This document shows, one piece after another, positions 28,310-39,195 of a stretch of 64,000 nucleotides of DNA (its first letter is position 1; every line of letters starts with the position of its first letter). The stretch is from Parvularcula sp. BBD 1991-13 (lineage in GTDB: Bacteria > Pseudomonadota > Alphaproteobacteria > Caulobacterales > Parvularculaceae). The stretch is from positions 315,001 through 379,000 of the forward strand of contig LYSZ01000003.1 of NCBI GenBank assembly GCA_001657385.1, written 5' to 3'. The notes below the pieces were generated by a model that did no database searches, had not been told where the DNA came from, and saw only the letters and a list, made by a program, of their open reading frames with translations. Position numbers and translations under genes: made by a program.

Positions 28310-28999
28310 CTAGCGCCGATCCTTTAAGATTTGCTCATAGGCGGCGTTGATCGCCGCCATCCGCCCCTCGGCGATGCGCACCAGGTTCAGGGGCACCCCG
28401 CGCGCCACCAGGGCGTCCGGGTGGTGATCGCGGACCAGGCGCCGGTGCGCGGCCTTGATTTCGTCCTCCCCCGCTCCCGGCGCCACGCCCAGCACCAGAT
28501 GGGGGTCGTCCTCCCCGAGGCCGAAATGCGTCGCCTTCAGACGGTGGTAGGACGCCCGCGAGACGCCGAAGGCGAGCGCGGCGCGCTCCAGCAGTTCAAA
28601 CTCGCGCGGATGGGCGACGCCGTCCGCGACCGCCACGTGAAACAGGCAGTCGAGGACGTCTTCGAGCACCGCCGGGGCGTCCTCGAAAATCTTTACAACC
28701 CGCAGGAGATATTCGTCGAAGCCCGCCACGTCCTGCTGCGCCAGGTTGAACACCATGCGCACCTTGTCGGCTTCCTCTTCGGGGAATTTGAAAAAGTCCT
28801 GAAACGCCGCGATTTCATCGTCGGTGACGACCCCGTCGGCCTTCGCCATTTTCGCCGACAGGGCGATCAGGGCGATCGAAAACGCCGCCTCGTTGCGCCG
28901 CTGTTTCTGGGCGGCCATGGAATCGAGCAACACGCCCAGCGTGCGTTTTTTGGCGTCCGCGAGCAGCGCCTCGATGCGGTCCCAAAAGCTCATGCCCAT
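28310..28999 (-). CDS. TerB-domain J-protein (DjlA-like co-chaperone)
   Basis: Predicted DnaK co-chaperone. The first ~150 residues are a TerB-like helical domain (AAFSIALIALSAKMAKADGVVTDDEIAAFQDFF ... DCLFHVAVADGVAHPREFELLERAALAFG). The last ~65 are a J-domain, LVLGVAPGAGEDEIKAAHRRLVRDHHPD, with the essential HPD tripeptide. No membrane anchor is visible, unlike E. coli DjlA, so this is the soluble type common in alphaproteobacteria. 229 aa. Starts at MGMSFWDR; the ATG two codons later is equally possible. The amidase two genes downstream is a frequent neighbour of this family. Confidence 0.9.
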   Translation of the reverse strand: MGMSFWDRIEALLADAKKRTLGVLLDSMAAQKQRRNEAAFSIALIALSAKMAKADGVVTDDEIAAFQDFFKFPEEEADKVRMVFNLAQQDVAGFDEYLLRVVKIFEDAPAVLEDVLDCLFHVAVADGVAHPREFELLERAALAFGVSRASYHRLKATHFGLGEDDPHLVLGVAPGAGEDEIKAAHRRLVRDHHPDALVARGVPLNLVRIAEGRMAAINAAYEQILKDRR

Positions 29000-29239
29000 G
29001 GTTTACCGGGCCGCCGCGCCGAAGGCCAGCGCCATCGGTCGACCAGTTATCGATGCCGAACAAGGATGTGGAAAAATAGATTGAGACATAAATTTTTCAA
29101 CAAGGGCTGGCGCTTATCCGGCGATCAGCGCACCGGTTGCGCGTCGCCGCCGCGCAGAATTTTTGCAAAACAGACATTTTGCCGACACAATTCCTTAACG
29201 ACGACGCCGCCAGGCGACGCAAATCAAGGGGCATTTGCG

Positions 29240-29341
29240 ATGGGGTCCATTCTTCGGGAAGTCAGCGTGCTGCTGAGCGGAATGCTCTGCGGCGCCAGTT
29301 TCATGGTCATCGGCGTGGCGCTGATCCGCGCTTTCGGTTAA
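29240..29341 (+). CDS. Possible 33-aa single-helix membrane protein
   Basis: The frame reads MGSILREVSVLLSGMLCGAS and continues FMVIGVALIRAFG. The core (residues 8-29) is hydrophobic and flanked by charged residues, so the product would be a one-helix membrane peptide. AAGGGG lies about 8 nt before the ATG, and an AT-rich stretch (29075-29190) upstream could supply a promoter. No homologue is recalled. It sits alone between the divergent DjlA-like gene and the convergent metH. Small size makes this tentative. Confidence 0.4.
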   Translation: MGSILREVSVLLSGMLCGASFMVIGVALIRAFG

Positions 29342-29379
29342 GCGCGACCGCTGCCGGAAAATCACGTAAAAACAATTCC

Positions 29380-32028
<2,649 letters not shown>

Positions 32029-32093
32029 AAATAGTCGTCCTGTTGACAACGGTCAGTCATGGCTTGTGGCGGCCGCCTGTTGGCGCCGGTCGG

Positions 32094-32948
32094 TCACGAT
32101 TTCGGCCGCACGCCCAGCATGTGACACAGGGCGTAGGCGAGATCGTCGCGGTTGAGGGTGTAGAAGTGAAAATGCTCGACGCCGTTTTCCGCCAGTTCAA
32201 GACACTGCTCGGCGGCCACCGTGGCGGCGACCAGTTGGCGGGTGCCCGGATCGTCGTCGAGGCTCTGGAACAGCCTCACCAGCCGCTCGGGGATGGTCGC
32301 CCCGCACAGGCCCGCCATCCTGGTAAGTCCCTTGAAGCTGGTCACCGGCATGACGCCGGGCACGATGGGAATATCGATCCCCGCCCCGCGCACCCGGTCG
32401 CGGTAGCGCAGGAAAACCTCGTTATCGTAGAAAAACTGGGAGATCGCGCGGGTCGCGCCGGCGTCGACCTTGCGCTTGAGCATGTCGATGTCGTCGGCGA
32501 CCGAGGGCGAGTCCGGGTGCTTTTCAGGGTAGCAGCCGACGGAAATTTCAAACGGCGCGATCTCGCGCGCCCCCGCGGTCAGTTCCGCGGCGTTGGCGTA
32601 GCCGCCCGGATGCGGGGCGTAAGGCTCGCCGATGCCGCCGGGCGGGTCGCCGCGCAGGGCGACGATGTGCTTCACGCCCGCCGCCCAGTAATCGCGCAGC
32701 ACCGCGTCGACCTCGGCGCGGGTGGCCGCGACGCAGGTCAGGTGCGCGGCCACCTCCAGATCCGTCTCTCCGACGATGCGCGAGACCGTCTGGTGGGTGC
32801 GCTCGCGGGTCGAGCCGCCGGCGCCGTAGGTCACCGACACGAAGTCGGGCGCGAGGGGCGCGAGCTTTTCCACCGACCGCCACAGCCGGTCGTTCATTTC
32901 CGGCGTCTTGGGCGGGAAAAACTCAAAAGAGACGTGCAGAGGCGGCAT
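32094..32948 (-). CDS. metF: Methylenetetrahydrofolate reductase
   Basis: FAD enzyme that reduces 5,10-methylene-THF to 5-methyl-THF, the methyl donor for MetH. The 284-aa product has SFEFFPPKTPEM (N-terminal signature), DFVSVTYGAGGSTRERTH, HLTCVAATRAEV, IVALRGDPPGG and SQFFYDNEVFLRYRDR, with the C-terminal HFYTLNR. It lies 15 bp downstream of the SahR-like regulator gene and 65 bp before metH, forming a methionine-cycle operon. Confidence 0.95.
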   Translation of the reverse strand: MPPLHVSFEFFPPKTPEMNDRLWRSVEKLAPLAPDFVSVTYGAGGSTRERTHQTVSRIVGETDLEVAAHLTCVAATRAEVDAVLRDYWAAGVKHIVALRGDPPGGIGEPYAPHPGGYANAAELTAGAREIAPFEISVGCYPEKHPDSPSVADDIDMLKRKVDAGATRAISQFFYDNEVFLRYRDRVRGAGIDIPIVPGVMPVTSFKGLTRMAGLCGATIPERLVRLFQSLDDDPGTRQLVAATVAAEQCLELAENGVEHFHFYTLNRDDLAYALCHMLGVRPKS

Positions 32949-32963
32949 GGGATTTCTGTCCTT

Positions 32964-33971
32964 TTAGGCGACCGAACGCGGGTGAAGGCGGCTGATCTCC
33001 CGCATGGCTTTCGCCGGGGAGTCGCACAGCCAGATCTTTACGGTGAGCTTTCTGCGCTCGCCGGACCCCGGCGAGAGCGTTTCGATTTTATCGAGCGCAA
33101 GGCCCGCCGCGGCGCACCAGTCGCGCACTTCCTCGTCGGAAAAGCCGAGCCGGCGATGGGCGTGCTCGTCGCGAAGAAACTCCAGGTCATGCGGCGCGAA
33201 GTCGGAAATGATCAGCCGCCCGCCCGGCTTCAGCAAGCGCGCCGCCTCCGCCACCGCCGCCGCCGGTTCGGCGAGGAAGTGAAGCACCTGGTGAATGCAG
33301 ACCACGTCCGCGCTTTGCGGTTCGAGCGGCAGGGAAAACAGATCGCCATGGCGCAACTGGGCGTGGGCGACGCCGGCGCGCTCCAGATTGGCCCGGGCGA
33401 TGGCCAGCATCTCGTGCGACAGGTCGTAGCCGACGCCGGCGCGGTAATGGCCGGCGAAGATCTCCAGCATCCGGCCGGTGCCCGCGCCCAGATCGATGAA
33501 CTGGTCGACAACCTCGCCCTTGAGCAGGCCGACCATGCGCGCCTCAATGTCGGACTCCGGCAGGTGCAGGCGGCGCAGGCGGGTCCATTCGCGGGCGTTT
33601 TCCTTGAAATAGGCCGCCGCGACGGCGGCGCGCGCCTCGCGGCTCTGCTCGAACCGCTCGCGGTCGCGGGCGACGATGCGGTCGCTGGAATCGGCGATCG
33701 CCTCAACCGAGGTCAGCACCGCGCCAAGGGCCGGATCGTCCCGCGCCTCCGCGGCGACGCGGTAAAACATCCATGCGCCTTCGCGGTGTCGCTCGGCGAG
33801 ACCCGCATCGGCGAGAATTTTCAGGTGGCGGCTGACCCGCGGCTGGCTCTGGCCCAGAATGGTGGTGATCTCGGTCACGGTCAGCTCGCCCCGGCACAAA
33901 AGCCCCATGATGCGCAGGCGCGTCTCCTCGCCAATGGCGCGAAAGATATTCAGCGTGTCGTCAAGGCTCAT
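32964..33971 (-). CDS. ArsR-type regulator fused to a SAM-dependent methyltransferase domain (SahR-like)
   Basis: Probable repressor of methionine-cycle genes. The N-terminal ~90 residues are an ArsR winged helix (LNIFRAIGEETRLRIMGLLCRGELTVTEITTILGQSQPRVSRHLKIL in the family pattern). The C-terminal ~200 residues are a class I methyltransferase fold (VVDQFIDLGAGTGRMLEIFA, LKPGGRLIISDFAPHDLEFL). No metal-binding cysteines are seen. This architecture and position match SahR, reported in Proteobacteria as an S-adenosylhomocysteine-sensing ArsR family regulator. The methyltransferase domain may be a ligand sensor rather than an enzyme. The ATG at 33969-33971 begins the HTH; the frame is open upstream. 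A palindromic operator lies 113 bp upstream. Confidence 0.86.
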   Translation of the reverse strand: MSLDDTLNIFRAIGEETRLRIMGLLCRGELTVTEITTILGQSQPRVSRHLKILADAGLAERHREGAWMFYRVAAEARDDPALGAVLTSVEAIADSSDRIVARDRERFEQSREARAAVAAAYFKENAREWTRLRRLHLPESDIEARMVGLLKGEVVDQFIDLGAGTGRMLEIFAGHYRAGVGYDLSHEMLAIARANLERAGVAHAQLRHGDLFSLPLEPQSADVVCIHQVLHFLAEPAAAVAEAARLLKPGGRLIISDFAPHDLEFLRDEHAHRRLGFSDEEVRDWCAAAGLALDKIETLSPGSGERRKLTVKIWLCDSPAKAMREISRLHPRSVA

Positions 33972-34364
33972 GGGCGCCGGGCTCGTTTTCTCGATCCGGC
34001 CGGACGCCGAACTCGCTTTACCATCGCTCTTCACTCGTCGCCGTCGCGCAGCTCGGACGCCGCTGGCGTCACGTTCGGTCCAAGATATAAAGATATCTTT
34101 ATATGAAGGCAACATATACGGTTCGTTAACGGCGGCGTTAAATCGTCTTTCCGGTCGATGTTCCGTTGAAAAAAGGGTTTTGTCGGAAACGGGCGCCGAT
34201 AAAGCAATGTTGATCGTTTTCGGGGGGCGCGGCGCCTTTACCTTCATCGCAATGCCGCCATGATTGGCGTGTATGATTCGCGGTAAAGCGGGCGGTGTTG
34301 AGGACGACGGTGCTGAAAGCGGTCACGCCAGAGGACGCCGCGCCGAAAAAGGGGATATGGGCAA
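33972..34364. other. Divergent intergenic region between the SahR-like gene and mlaA
   Basis: 393 bp with the methionine-operon promoter and palindrome at 34084-34112. The stretch 34105-34300 is AT-richer than average and should carry the mlaA promoter on the plus strand, but I cannot point to convincing boxes. The long minus-strand frame through this region is the upstream extension of the regulator gene and is not needed for its fold. Confidence 0.5.
34084..34112 (-). promoter_or_regulatory. Promoter with 20-bp perfect palindrome, putative SahR operator
   Basis: ATATAAAGATATCTTTATAT at 34085-34104 is a perfect palindrome in otherwise GC-rich DNA. On the minus strand it lies between a -35 box TTGCCT (34107-34112) and a -10 box TATATC (34084-34089) with a 17-nt spacer, so a bound dimer would occlude polymerase. 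The downstream operon is the ArsR-methyltransferase gene, metF and metH. The sequence agrees with my memory of SahR-type sites built around GATATC. Confidence 0.78.
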
Positions 34365-35210
34365 GTGCTGAAGACCAGAGCGGCGAGCGGGCCGTCACGC
34401 ATGATCCTGACGATGACGGCCGCCGCGGCAGCGGCGCTGGCCCTCGCGCCGTGGACGGGCGCGGGCGCGCAGATGTCCGACATGGGCGATCCGGAATCGC
34501 TGCAACGCACGATCGACAGCGGAATCCCCGAGACGAGCGGCGTGAACGATCCGTGGGAAGGGTTCAACCGCAGGATGTTCGCGGTCAACGACGCTCTTGA
34601 CGGCGCGGTTCTCGTCCCAGCCTCGCGGGCCTACCGCACCGTGACGGTGGAAAAACAGCGCAAGGGCATCCGCAATTTTCTCGCCAATGCGCGCACGCCG
34701 GTGATCCTCGTCAACGACCTCCTGCAGGGGGAGTTCAAGCGCGCCGGCACGACCATGGGCCGCTTCGTCCTCAACACCACCATCGGCTTCGGCGGCATGG
34801 GCGATCCGGCCGAACGCCTCGGCTTGGCCCAGCATTCGGAAGATTTCGGCCAGACCCTGGCGGTCTGGGGCGCCCCGTCAGGCCCCTATCTGGTGCTGCC
34901 GTTTTTCGGATCGAGCACGCTGCGCGACGGGTTCGGCGCCGGCGTGGACCTCGCCATCGATCCGGTGACCTGGATCCGCGGCGACGCGGCGCAGATCACC
35001 CGCTTCACCCGCGCCGGGGTGACGCTGCTGGCCGTGCGCGAGCCGCTGATCGAGCCCCTCGCCCAGATCGAGGCGAATTCCCTCGATTACTATTCGTCCG
35101 TACGCAGCTTTTACATTCAGTCGCGCAAGAACGCGATCGCGAACGGGCGCGCGAATTTCGACGACCTGCCGGATATCGGCGAGTTCGAGGAGTTCGAGGA
35201 TCTTGAGTAG
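34365..35210 (+). CDS. mlaA: MlaA (VacJ) family phospholipid-trafficking protein
   Basis: Outer-membrane component that removes mislocalised phospholipids from the outer leaflet and passes them to periplasmic MlaC. The 281-aa product shows the family core NDPWEGFNRRMFAVNDALD, KGIRNFLANARTPVILVNDLLQG, RFVLNTTIGFGGMGDPAERLGL, DFGQTLAVWGAPSGPYLVLPFFG and DYYSSVRSFYIQSRKNAI. An N-terminal export signal is present (MILTMTAAAAAALALAPWTGAGAQ), but there is no lipobox cysteine, although E. coli MlaA is a lipoprotein. Start GTG 34365 has AGGGG upstream; ATG 34401 is an alternative. The mlaC gene follows after 19 bp. Confidence 0.92.
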   Translation: MLKTRAASGPSRMILTMTAAAAAALALAPWTGAGAQMSDMGDPESLQRTIDSGIPETSGVNDPWEGFNRRMFAVNDALDGAVLVPASRAYRTVTVEKQRKGIRNFLANARTPVILVNDLLQGEFKRAGTTMGRFVLNTTIGFGGMGDPAERLGLAQHSEDFGQTLAVWGAPSGPYLVLPFFGSSTLRDGFGAGVDLAIDPVTWIRGDAAQITRFTRAGVTLLAVREPLIEPLAQIEANSLDYYSSVRSFYIQSRKNAIANGRANFDDLPDIGEFEEFEDLE

Positions 35211-35229
35211 CGTTCCCACGGAGCAATTT

Positions 35230-35892
35230 ATGTCCCAATTCATCGCCGCCGCCGCGGGCCTTGCGTCCGCCTTTCGCCCCCTCGCCGCCGCGCTCGCCCT
35301 TGCGGCCGCCGCCGCGCTCGCCGCGGCGACCGGGGCGCGCGCCGACGACGCGGCCGAGCGCCATGTCCAGGGCATTCTCGACGAGGCCGCCCCGGCCCTC
35401 GACGCGCCGAGCCGCGAGGCGATGCTGGACGGCATCGCCGCCCTGGTGGACAAGCATGTGGACCTGCGCCGCGTCGGCCGCTTCACCCTCGGCCAGTATG
35501 CGCGCCAGATGACCGAGGCGCAGGCGGAGGTTTTTTATCCTCTGTTTACGGAATACGCGACGCTGGTCTATCAGCAGACCCTCGCCGACTATTCAGGGCA
35601 GCGCCTTGAAGTGACCGGCTCCATCGACCGCTCGGCGCGCGACATCATCGTCAATTCGAAAATCGTCGACGCGCGGCCCGGCGATCAGTTCGCGGACCTT
35701 GTCGTCCACTGGCGCGTCTATCGCAGCCGCGACGGCGACATGACCGTCGTCGACGCCGGGGCGAACAATGTCTGGCTCGCCATCGAACAGCGCAGCCAGT
35801 TCACCTCCGTCATCGCCAACAATGGCGGCGGCGCGAAGGGCGTCGACGCGCTGATCGAGCAATTGAAAACGCAGGTCGAAGGCGCCTCCTGA
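35230..35892 (+). CDS. mlaC: MlaC/Ttg2D family periplasmic phospholipid-binding protein
   Basis: Soluble periplasmic shuttle of the Mla pathway. The 220-aa product has an alanine-rich signal peptide cut near ATGARA, then the family pattern: VDKHVDLRRVGRFTLGQYARQMTEAQAEVFYPLFTEY, YSGQRLEVTGS, DIIVNSKI and DLVVHWRVYRSRDGDMTVVDAGANNVWLAIEQRSQFTSVIANNGGG. GGAG lies about 7 nt before the ATG at 35230; an upstream TTG at 35203 would overlap mlaA. It forms a two-gene unit with mlaA. The ABC transporter part (mlaFED) is not in the window. A terminator follows. Confidence 0.92.
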   Translation: MSQFIAAAAGLASAFRPLAAALALAAAAALAAATGARADDAAERHVQGILDEAAPALDAPSREAMLDGIAALVDKHVDLRRVGRFTLGQYARQMTEAQAEVFYPLFTEYATLVYQQTLADYSGQRLEVTGSIDRSARDIIVNSKIVDARPGDQFADLVVHWRVYRSRDGDMTVVDAGANNVWLAIEQRSQFTSVIANNGGGAKGVDALIEQLKTQVEGAS

Positions 35893-35937
35893 TCCGCCTG
35901 CGCCGGCGGATGCGGGCGCCCGCCTCAGACAAAAAAA

Positions 35938-35959
35938 CCGCCCCGAAGGGCGGCTTTTT
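35938..35959. terminator. Intrinsic terminator between mlaC and rpsD
   Basis: CCGCCC-CGAA-GGGCGG stem (35938-35953) with a run of T after it and a run of seven A before it. It can serve both convergent genes, mlaC on plus and rpsD on minus. Confidence 0.88.
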
Positions 35960-35992
35960 GATCGCGCCGGGACGGCGCGCTGAAACGAAATC

Positions 35993-36610
35993 CTACGAGG
36001 AGTAGAATTCGACCACGAGGTTCGGCTCCATGGTGCAAGGGTAAGGCACCTCGGCGAACTCGGGGATGCGCATATAGGTCGCCATCATCTTTTTCGGATC
36101 GACGTCGATGTAATCGGGAATGTCGCGCTCGGCGCTTTGCAGGGCTTCCAGCACCAGCGCCATGTTCTTGGACTTGTCCTTGATCTCGACCACGTCGCCG
36201 GGCTTTATCCGGCAGGACGGAATGTTGGTGCGCACGCCGTTCACCTTCACATGGCCGTGGTTGATGAACTGGCGGGCGGCGAACACCGTCGGCACGAACT
36301 TGGCGCGGTAAACGATGGCGTCGAGGCGGCTTTCCAGCAGGCCGATCAGAAGCTCGGCGGTGTTGCCGCGCTGGCGCACCGCTTCGTTGTAGATGCGCTC
36401 GAAGTGTTTTTCGGAAATGTTGCCGTAGTAGCCTTTCAGCTTCTGCTTGGCCATCAGTTGCAGGCCGAAGTCGGACAGCTTGCCCTTGCGGCGCTGACCG
36501 TGCATGCCGGGGCCGTAATCGCGCTTGTTGATGGGAGATTTGGGGCGGCCCCAGACATTTTCCCCGACCCGGCGGTCGAGCTTGTGCTTGGCGCTGATGC
36601 GCTTGCTCAT
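35993..36610 (-). CDS. rpsD: 30S ribosomal protein S4
   Basis: Primary 16S rRNA-binding protein that nucleates 30S assembly. The 205-aa product has the full S4 pattern: [40 protein letters not shown], the S4 domain [31 protein letters not shown], and [24 protein letters not shown] at the C-terminus. The N-terminal zinc-binding cysteines are absent (zinc-independent form). It is a stand-alone gene, as usual in alphaproteobacteria, outside the alpha ribosomal operon. Confidence 0.97.
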   Translation of the reverse strand: MSKRISAKHKLDRRVGENVWGRPKSPINKRDYGPGMHGQRRKGKLSDFGLQLMAKQKLKGYYGNISEKHFERIYNEAVRQRGNTAELLIGLLESRLDAIVYRAKFVPTVFAARQFINHGHVKVNGVRTNIPSCRIKPGDVVEIKDKSKNMALVLEALQSAERDIPDYIDVDPKKMMATYMRIPEFAEVPYPCTMEPNLVVEFYSS

Positions 36611-36787
36611 CGATCCTCACTCTCGGCGCGGCCCGGCCCCGGGGCCCATCCCCGGCGCGGTTTCAACGGCGGTCCACGCGCCATCCGTCATGAAGACGCG
36701 GGCTATACGCGCGCCCGCCCCGCCTGTCAACGCGCCGCTCCACGCGGGGCGGCGGGGAGCGCCTTGGGCTAAAGCATTCGCCGGTGC

Positions 36788-37084
36788 TCAGGCGCTTGCA
36801 GGAGGCCGCGTATGCTTGCCGGTCTCAAGCACAGCGCACAGTTCGCCGAACGGATTCCCGATATGACCGGCCATGGCTTCGACCTTTTCCCGCCCCTCCT
36901 CATCCAGCGTCTCGCCGAGCAGCAGGTAGTCCTTCAGGATGTCGATTTCCGTCCAGAGCTTTTCCGCCTCGCCCAAGGCGTCGTCATAGCCTTGGCGTAA
37001 GGCGCGGAAGCGGATGCGCAGCCAGAGCATCGCGGCAATCGAGTCGTCGAATAACTCTTTGACGGTTCTTTCGTCATCGGCCAT
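36788..37084 (-). CDS. Hypothetical helical protein (98 aa)
   Basis: Family not recognised. The 98-aa product is almost all helical and amphipathic (VKELFDDSIAAMLWLRIRFRALRQGYDDALGEAEKLWTEI reads as two long helices). It has no signal peptide and a short proline-rich tail. AGGAGA lies about 7 nt before the ATG. It faces the small XRE regulator gene across a short AT-rich promoter region with repeated palindromic sites, which suggests that the regulator controls both genes. A toxin-antitoxin or stress-response pair is possible, but nothing in the sequence identifies an activity. Confidence 0.65.
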   Translation of the reverse strand: MADDERTVKELFDDSIAAMLWLRIRFRALRQGYDDALGEAEKLWTEIDILKDYLLLGETLDEEGREKVEAMAGHIGNPFGELCAVLETGKHTRPPASA

Positions 37085-37102
37085 ATACTGTCTCCTTTTT
37101 CT

Positions 37103-37161
37103 ATCATGTGATATGAAATGTATCAGATGATTACAAAATGATCAATATGAGATCAGATGAT
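37103..37161. promoter_or_regulatory. Three ATCA-N2-TGAT sites, putative operator of the XRE regulator
   Basis: ATCATGTGAT (37103-37112), ATCAGATGAT (37122-37131) and ATCAGATGAT (37152-37161) share palindromic arms ATCA/TGAT and lie between the divergent 98-aa gene and XRE regulator gene. The last one abuts the chosen regulator start. The arrangement is typical of a small autoregulatory repressor. Confidence 0.6.
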
Positions 37162-37413
37162 ATGAAAAAAATCACACCAGGACAGATCAGAGCCGCCAGA
37201 GCCCTACTCAAGATCTCGGCTCAGGAGCTTGCGGACGCGGCTTCTATCGGCGTGGCGACTGTTCGCCGGGCCGAAAACGATGGAAGTGATGTCGAAATCA
37301 CGGCGGCCAATGCAAACGCAATCCGAGGCGTTCTCGAAGAATACGGAATCGAATTCATCCCCGAAAACGGCGGCGGCTCGGGCGTCAGGCTGCGCGAGCG
37401 GCCTGCGGATTAA
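37162..37413 (+). CDS. Small XRE-family transcriptional regulator
   Basis: Cro/C1-type DNA-binding protein of about 83 aa. The HTH spans ITPGQIRAARALLKISAQELADAASIGVATVRRAEND, followed by NANAIRGVLEEYGIEFIPENGGGSGVRLRERP, the ending typical of a common small alphaproteobacterial XRE family. In-frame ATGs at 37138, 37147 and 37162 are possible. None has a good ribosome binding site; I chose 37162 because it starts at the conserved domain and leaves the operator-like repeat outside the gene. Its 3' end overlaps the convergent monooxygenase gene by 4 bp. Confidence 0.82.
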   Translation: MKKITPGQIRAARALLKISAQELADAASIGVATVRRAENDGSDVEITAANANAIRGVLEEYGIEFIPENGGGSGVRLRERPAD

Positions 37414-38969
37414 GGCGCCCCGCCCCCTTCGCCACGGCTTGACCAAAGCGCCGAAGATGAAAGCACGCTCTCTCCCACCGCGCCTTGCATCGTGATCACG
37501 TATTCGCCGAGATCCGGGGTCTTCATCTCCTTCAGGAACGCGCGGACATTGTCCGGGTACAGCGTATAATTCCGCCCGTTCTCGTCGACATACCAGGCGC
37601 CGCAGCCGGTCGCCCAGACGCGCTTGCCGAGCCGGGCCTGGATATCCGCGTCATAGGCCCGCGCCGCGTCCGGCGTCGGCTCGATCAAGGCGCCGGGCGC
37701 CGCGTCCGCAGCGCGGATCAGCTTCAGGATGTAGTTCGCCTGCGCCTCGATCATCAGGACGACGGAGTTGTGGCCGAGGCCGGAATTGGGGCCAAGCAGG
37801 AGAAAGAAGTTCGGAAAGCCCGGCGCGGCGACGGTGCGGTGGGCGGCGATCCCGTCCTTCCAAGCCTCGCGCAGGGAAAGGCCGGACGGCCCCGTCACCT
37901 CGAAGGCGGTCAGAATGTCGAAGGGCTTGAACCCCGTCGCCAGGATGATGACGTCCGCGGGCCGCGTCTTCCCGTCCGCCGTCGCAACGCCCTCCGCCGT
38001 AAACGCCTCGATCGGCTCGGTGACGAGATCGACATTTTCCCGCTGCACGGCGGGGAGATAGTCGTCGGAGATCAGGATGCGCTTGCAGCCGACGGGATAG
38101 TCCGGCGTCAGCTTCGCGCGCAGGGCCTCGTCGCGGATCTGCGCCGTCATATGGCGGTCGAAGGTGCGGCGCACCACGCGCTTGGCGGCGTTGTCCTCGT
38201 TCCTGAAGGAACCGAAACGCCACTCCATGAAGGAAAAATAGAGCCCCCGGTAGAGCCGCATGAGCCAGGGCGCGCGGGCGAAGATCCTCTTCAGCCAGTC
38301 CGGATAGGCGTAGCTCTCGCGCGGCATCACCCAGTTGGGCGTACGCTGATAAATGTCGAGATGGGCGACCTTGCCGACGATCTCGGGAATCACCTGCACC
38401 GCGCTCGCCGCCGAGCCGATAACCGCGACGCGTCGGCCCGCGAGGTCGACGTCTTCGCGCCAGCGGGCGGTGTGAAAGACCGGCCCGTGAAAGGCGTCCA
38501 TATCCTTGAACTCGGGGATGTTGGGCTCGTGCAGGCCGCCGAGGCCGCTGATGAGATAATCCGCCTCGGCGGTCTCCCCGTCTTCGAAGTCGACCCGCCA
38601 GCGCCGCCCGTCATGGGCGGCGCGGAGCGCCTTCTTGCCGAACCGGATCGAGGGATAGAGGTCGTATTCGCGCGCACAGCGTTCGAGATACGCCTGGATT
38701 TCGGCGCCGGGCGAAAAGCGGCGCGACCAGTCGGGGTTCGGCTCGAAGGAAAACGAATAGAGATGGGACGGCACGTCGCAGGCGACGCCGGGATAGACGT
38801 TCTCGCGCCAGGTCCCGCCGACCTCATCCGCCTTCTCATAGATGGCGACATTGCCGAAGCCTTCCTGGCGCAGGCGGATCGCCATGCCGAGGCCGGAAAA
38901 GCCCGCGCCGAGAATAATGAAGCTCGGCCCCGGCAATCCGTCGCCCGCGCCGCCGGTCTGCTCCGTCAT
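37410..38969 (-). CDS. Flavin-containing (Baeyer-Villiger type) monooxygenase
   Basis: NADPH- and FAD-dependent enzyme that inserts oxygen into ketones or oxidises heteroatoms. The 519-aa product has the FAD Rossmann motif FIILGAGFSGLGMAIRL and the Baeyer-Villiger fingerprint FxGxxxHxxxW as FHGPVFHTARW. The NADPH Rossmann segment is VAVIGSAASAVQVIPEI, with GSAASA replacing the usual GxGxxA/G. ILATGFKPFD and FFLLGPNSGLGHNS-like segments follow in the C-terminal half. Substrate unknown. The frame runs upstream to 39275; the ATG at 38967-38969 (MTEQTGG) after AAGGGCGG gives a normal N-terminus. Confidence 0.9.
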   Translation of the reverse strand: MTEQTGGAGDGLPGPSFIILGAGFSGLGMAIRLRQEGFGNVAIYEKADEVGGTWRENVYPGVACDVPSHLYSFSFEPNPDWSRRFSPGAEIQAYLERCAREYDLYPSIRFGKKALRAAHDGRRWRVDFEDGETAEADYLISGLGGLHEPNIPEFKDMDAFHGPVFHTARWREDVDLAGRRVAVIGSAASAVQVIPEIVGKVAHLDIYQRTPNWVMPRESYAYPDWLKRIFARAPWLMRLYRGLYFSFMEWRFGSFRNEDNAAKRVVRRTFDRHMTAQIRDEALRAKLTPDYPVGCKRILISDDYLPAVQRENVDLVTEPIEAFTAEGVATADGKTRPADVIILATGFKPFDILTAFEVTGPSGLSLREAWKDGIAAHRTVAAPGFPNFFLLLGPNSGLGHNSVVLMIEAQANYILKLIRAADAAPGALIEPTPDAARAYDADIQARLGKRVWATGCGAWYVDENGRNYTLYPDNVRAFLKEMKTPDLGEYVITMQGAVGESVLSSSALWSSRGEGGGAP

Positions 38970-39195
38970 GGGTTCCGCCCTTGCTTGCTGCGCATATCGC
39001 CGTTTTGCGGTTCGCAACACGCTCCATTCAAAAATCCACAGCCAGTCGTGAAACGCGTTCGACGCAGTTGACACTAGCCGCAACCGGCCGAAACCGGCGC
39101 CGGTTTTTGCAGCGGCGCCCGCCGCCCGCCGCCGGATGCGCATTATCGTACCGGCGCCGCCGGAGCCGCATCGTCGAAGGCGGCGTCGGGCGCGC

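Noticed and set aside
36788-37413. Assignment of the 98-aa gene and XRE regulator as a named toxin-antitoxin system
   Set aside because: The divergent layout and operator-like repeats fit an autoregulated module, but the 98-aa protein shows no toxin motif and the usual co-directional overlap is missing.
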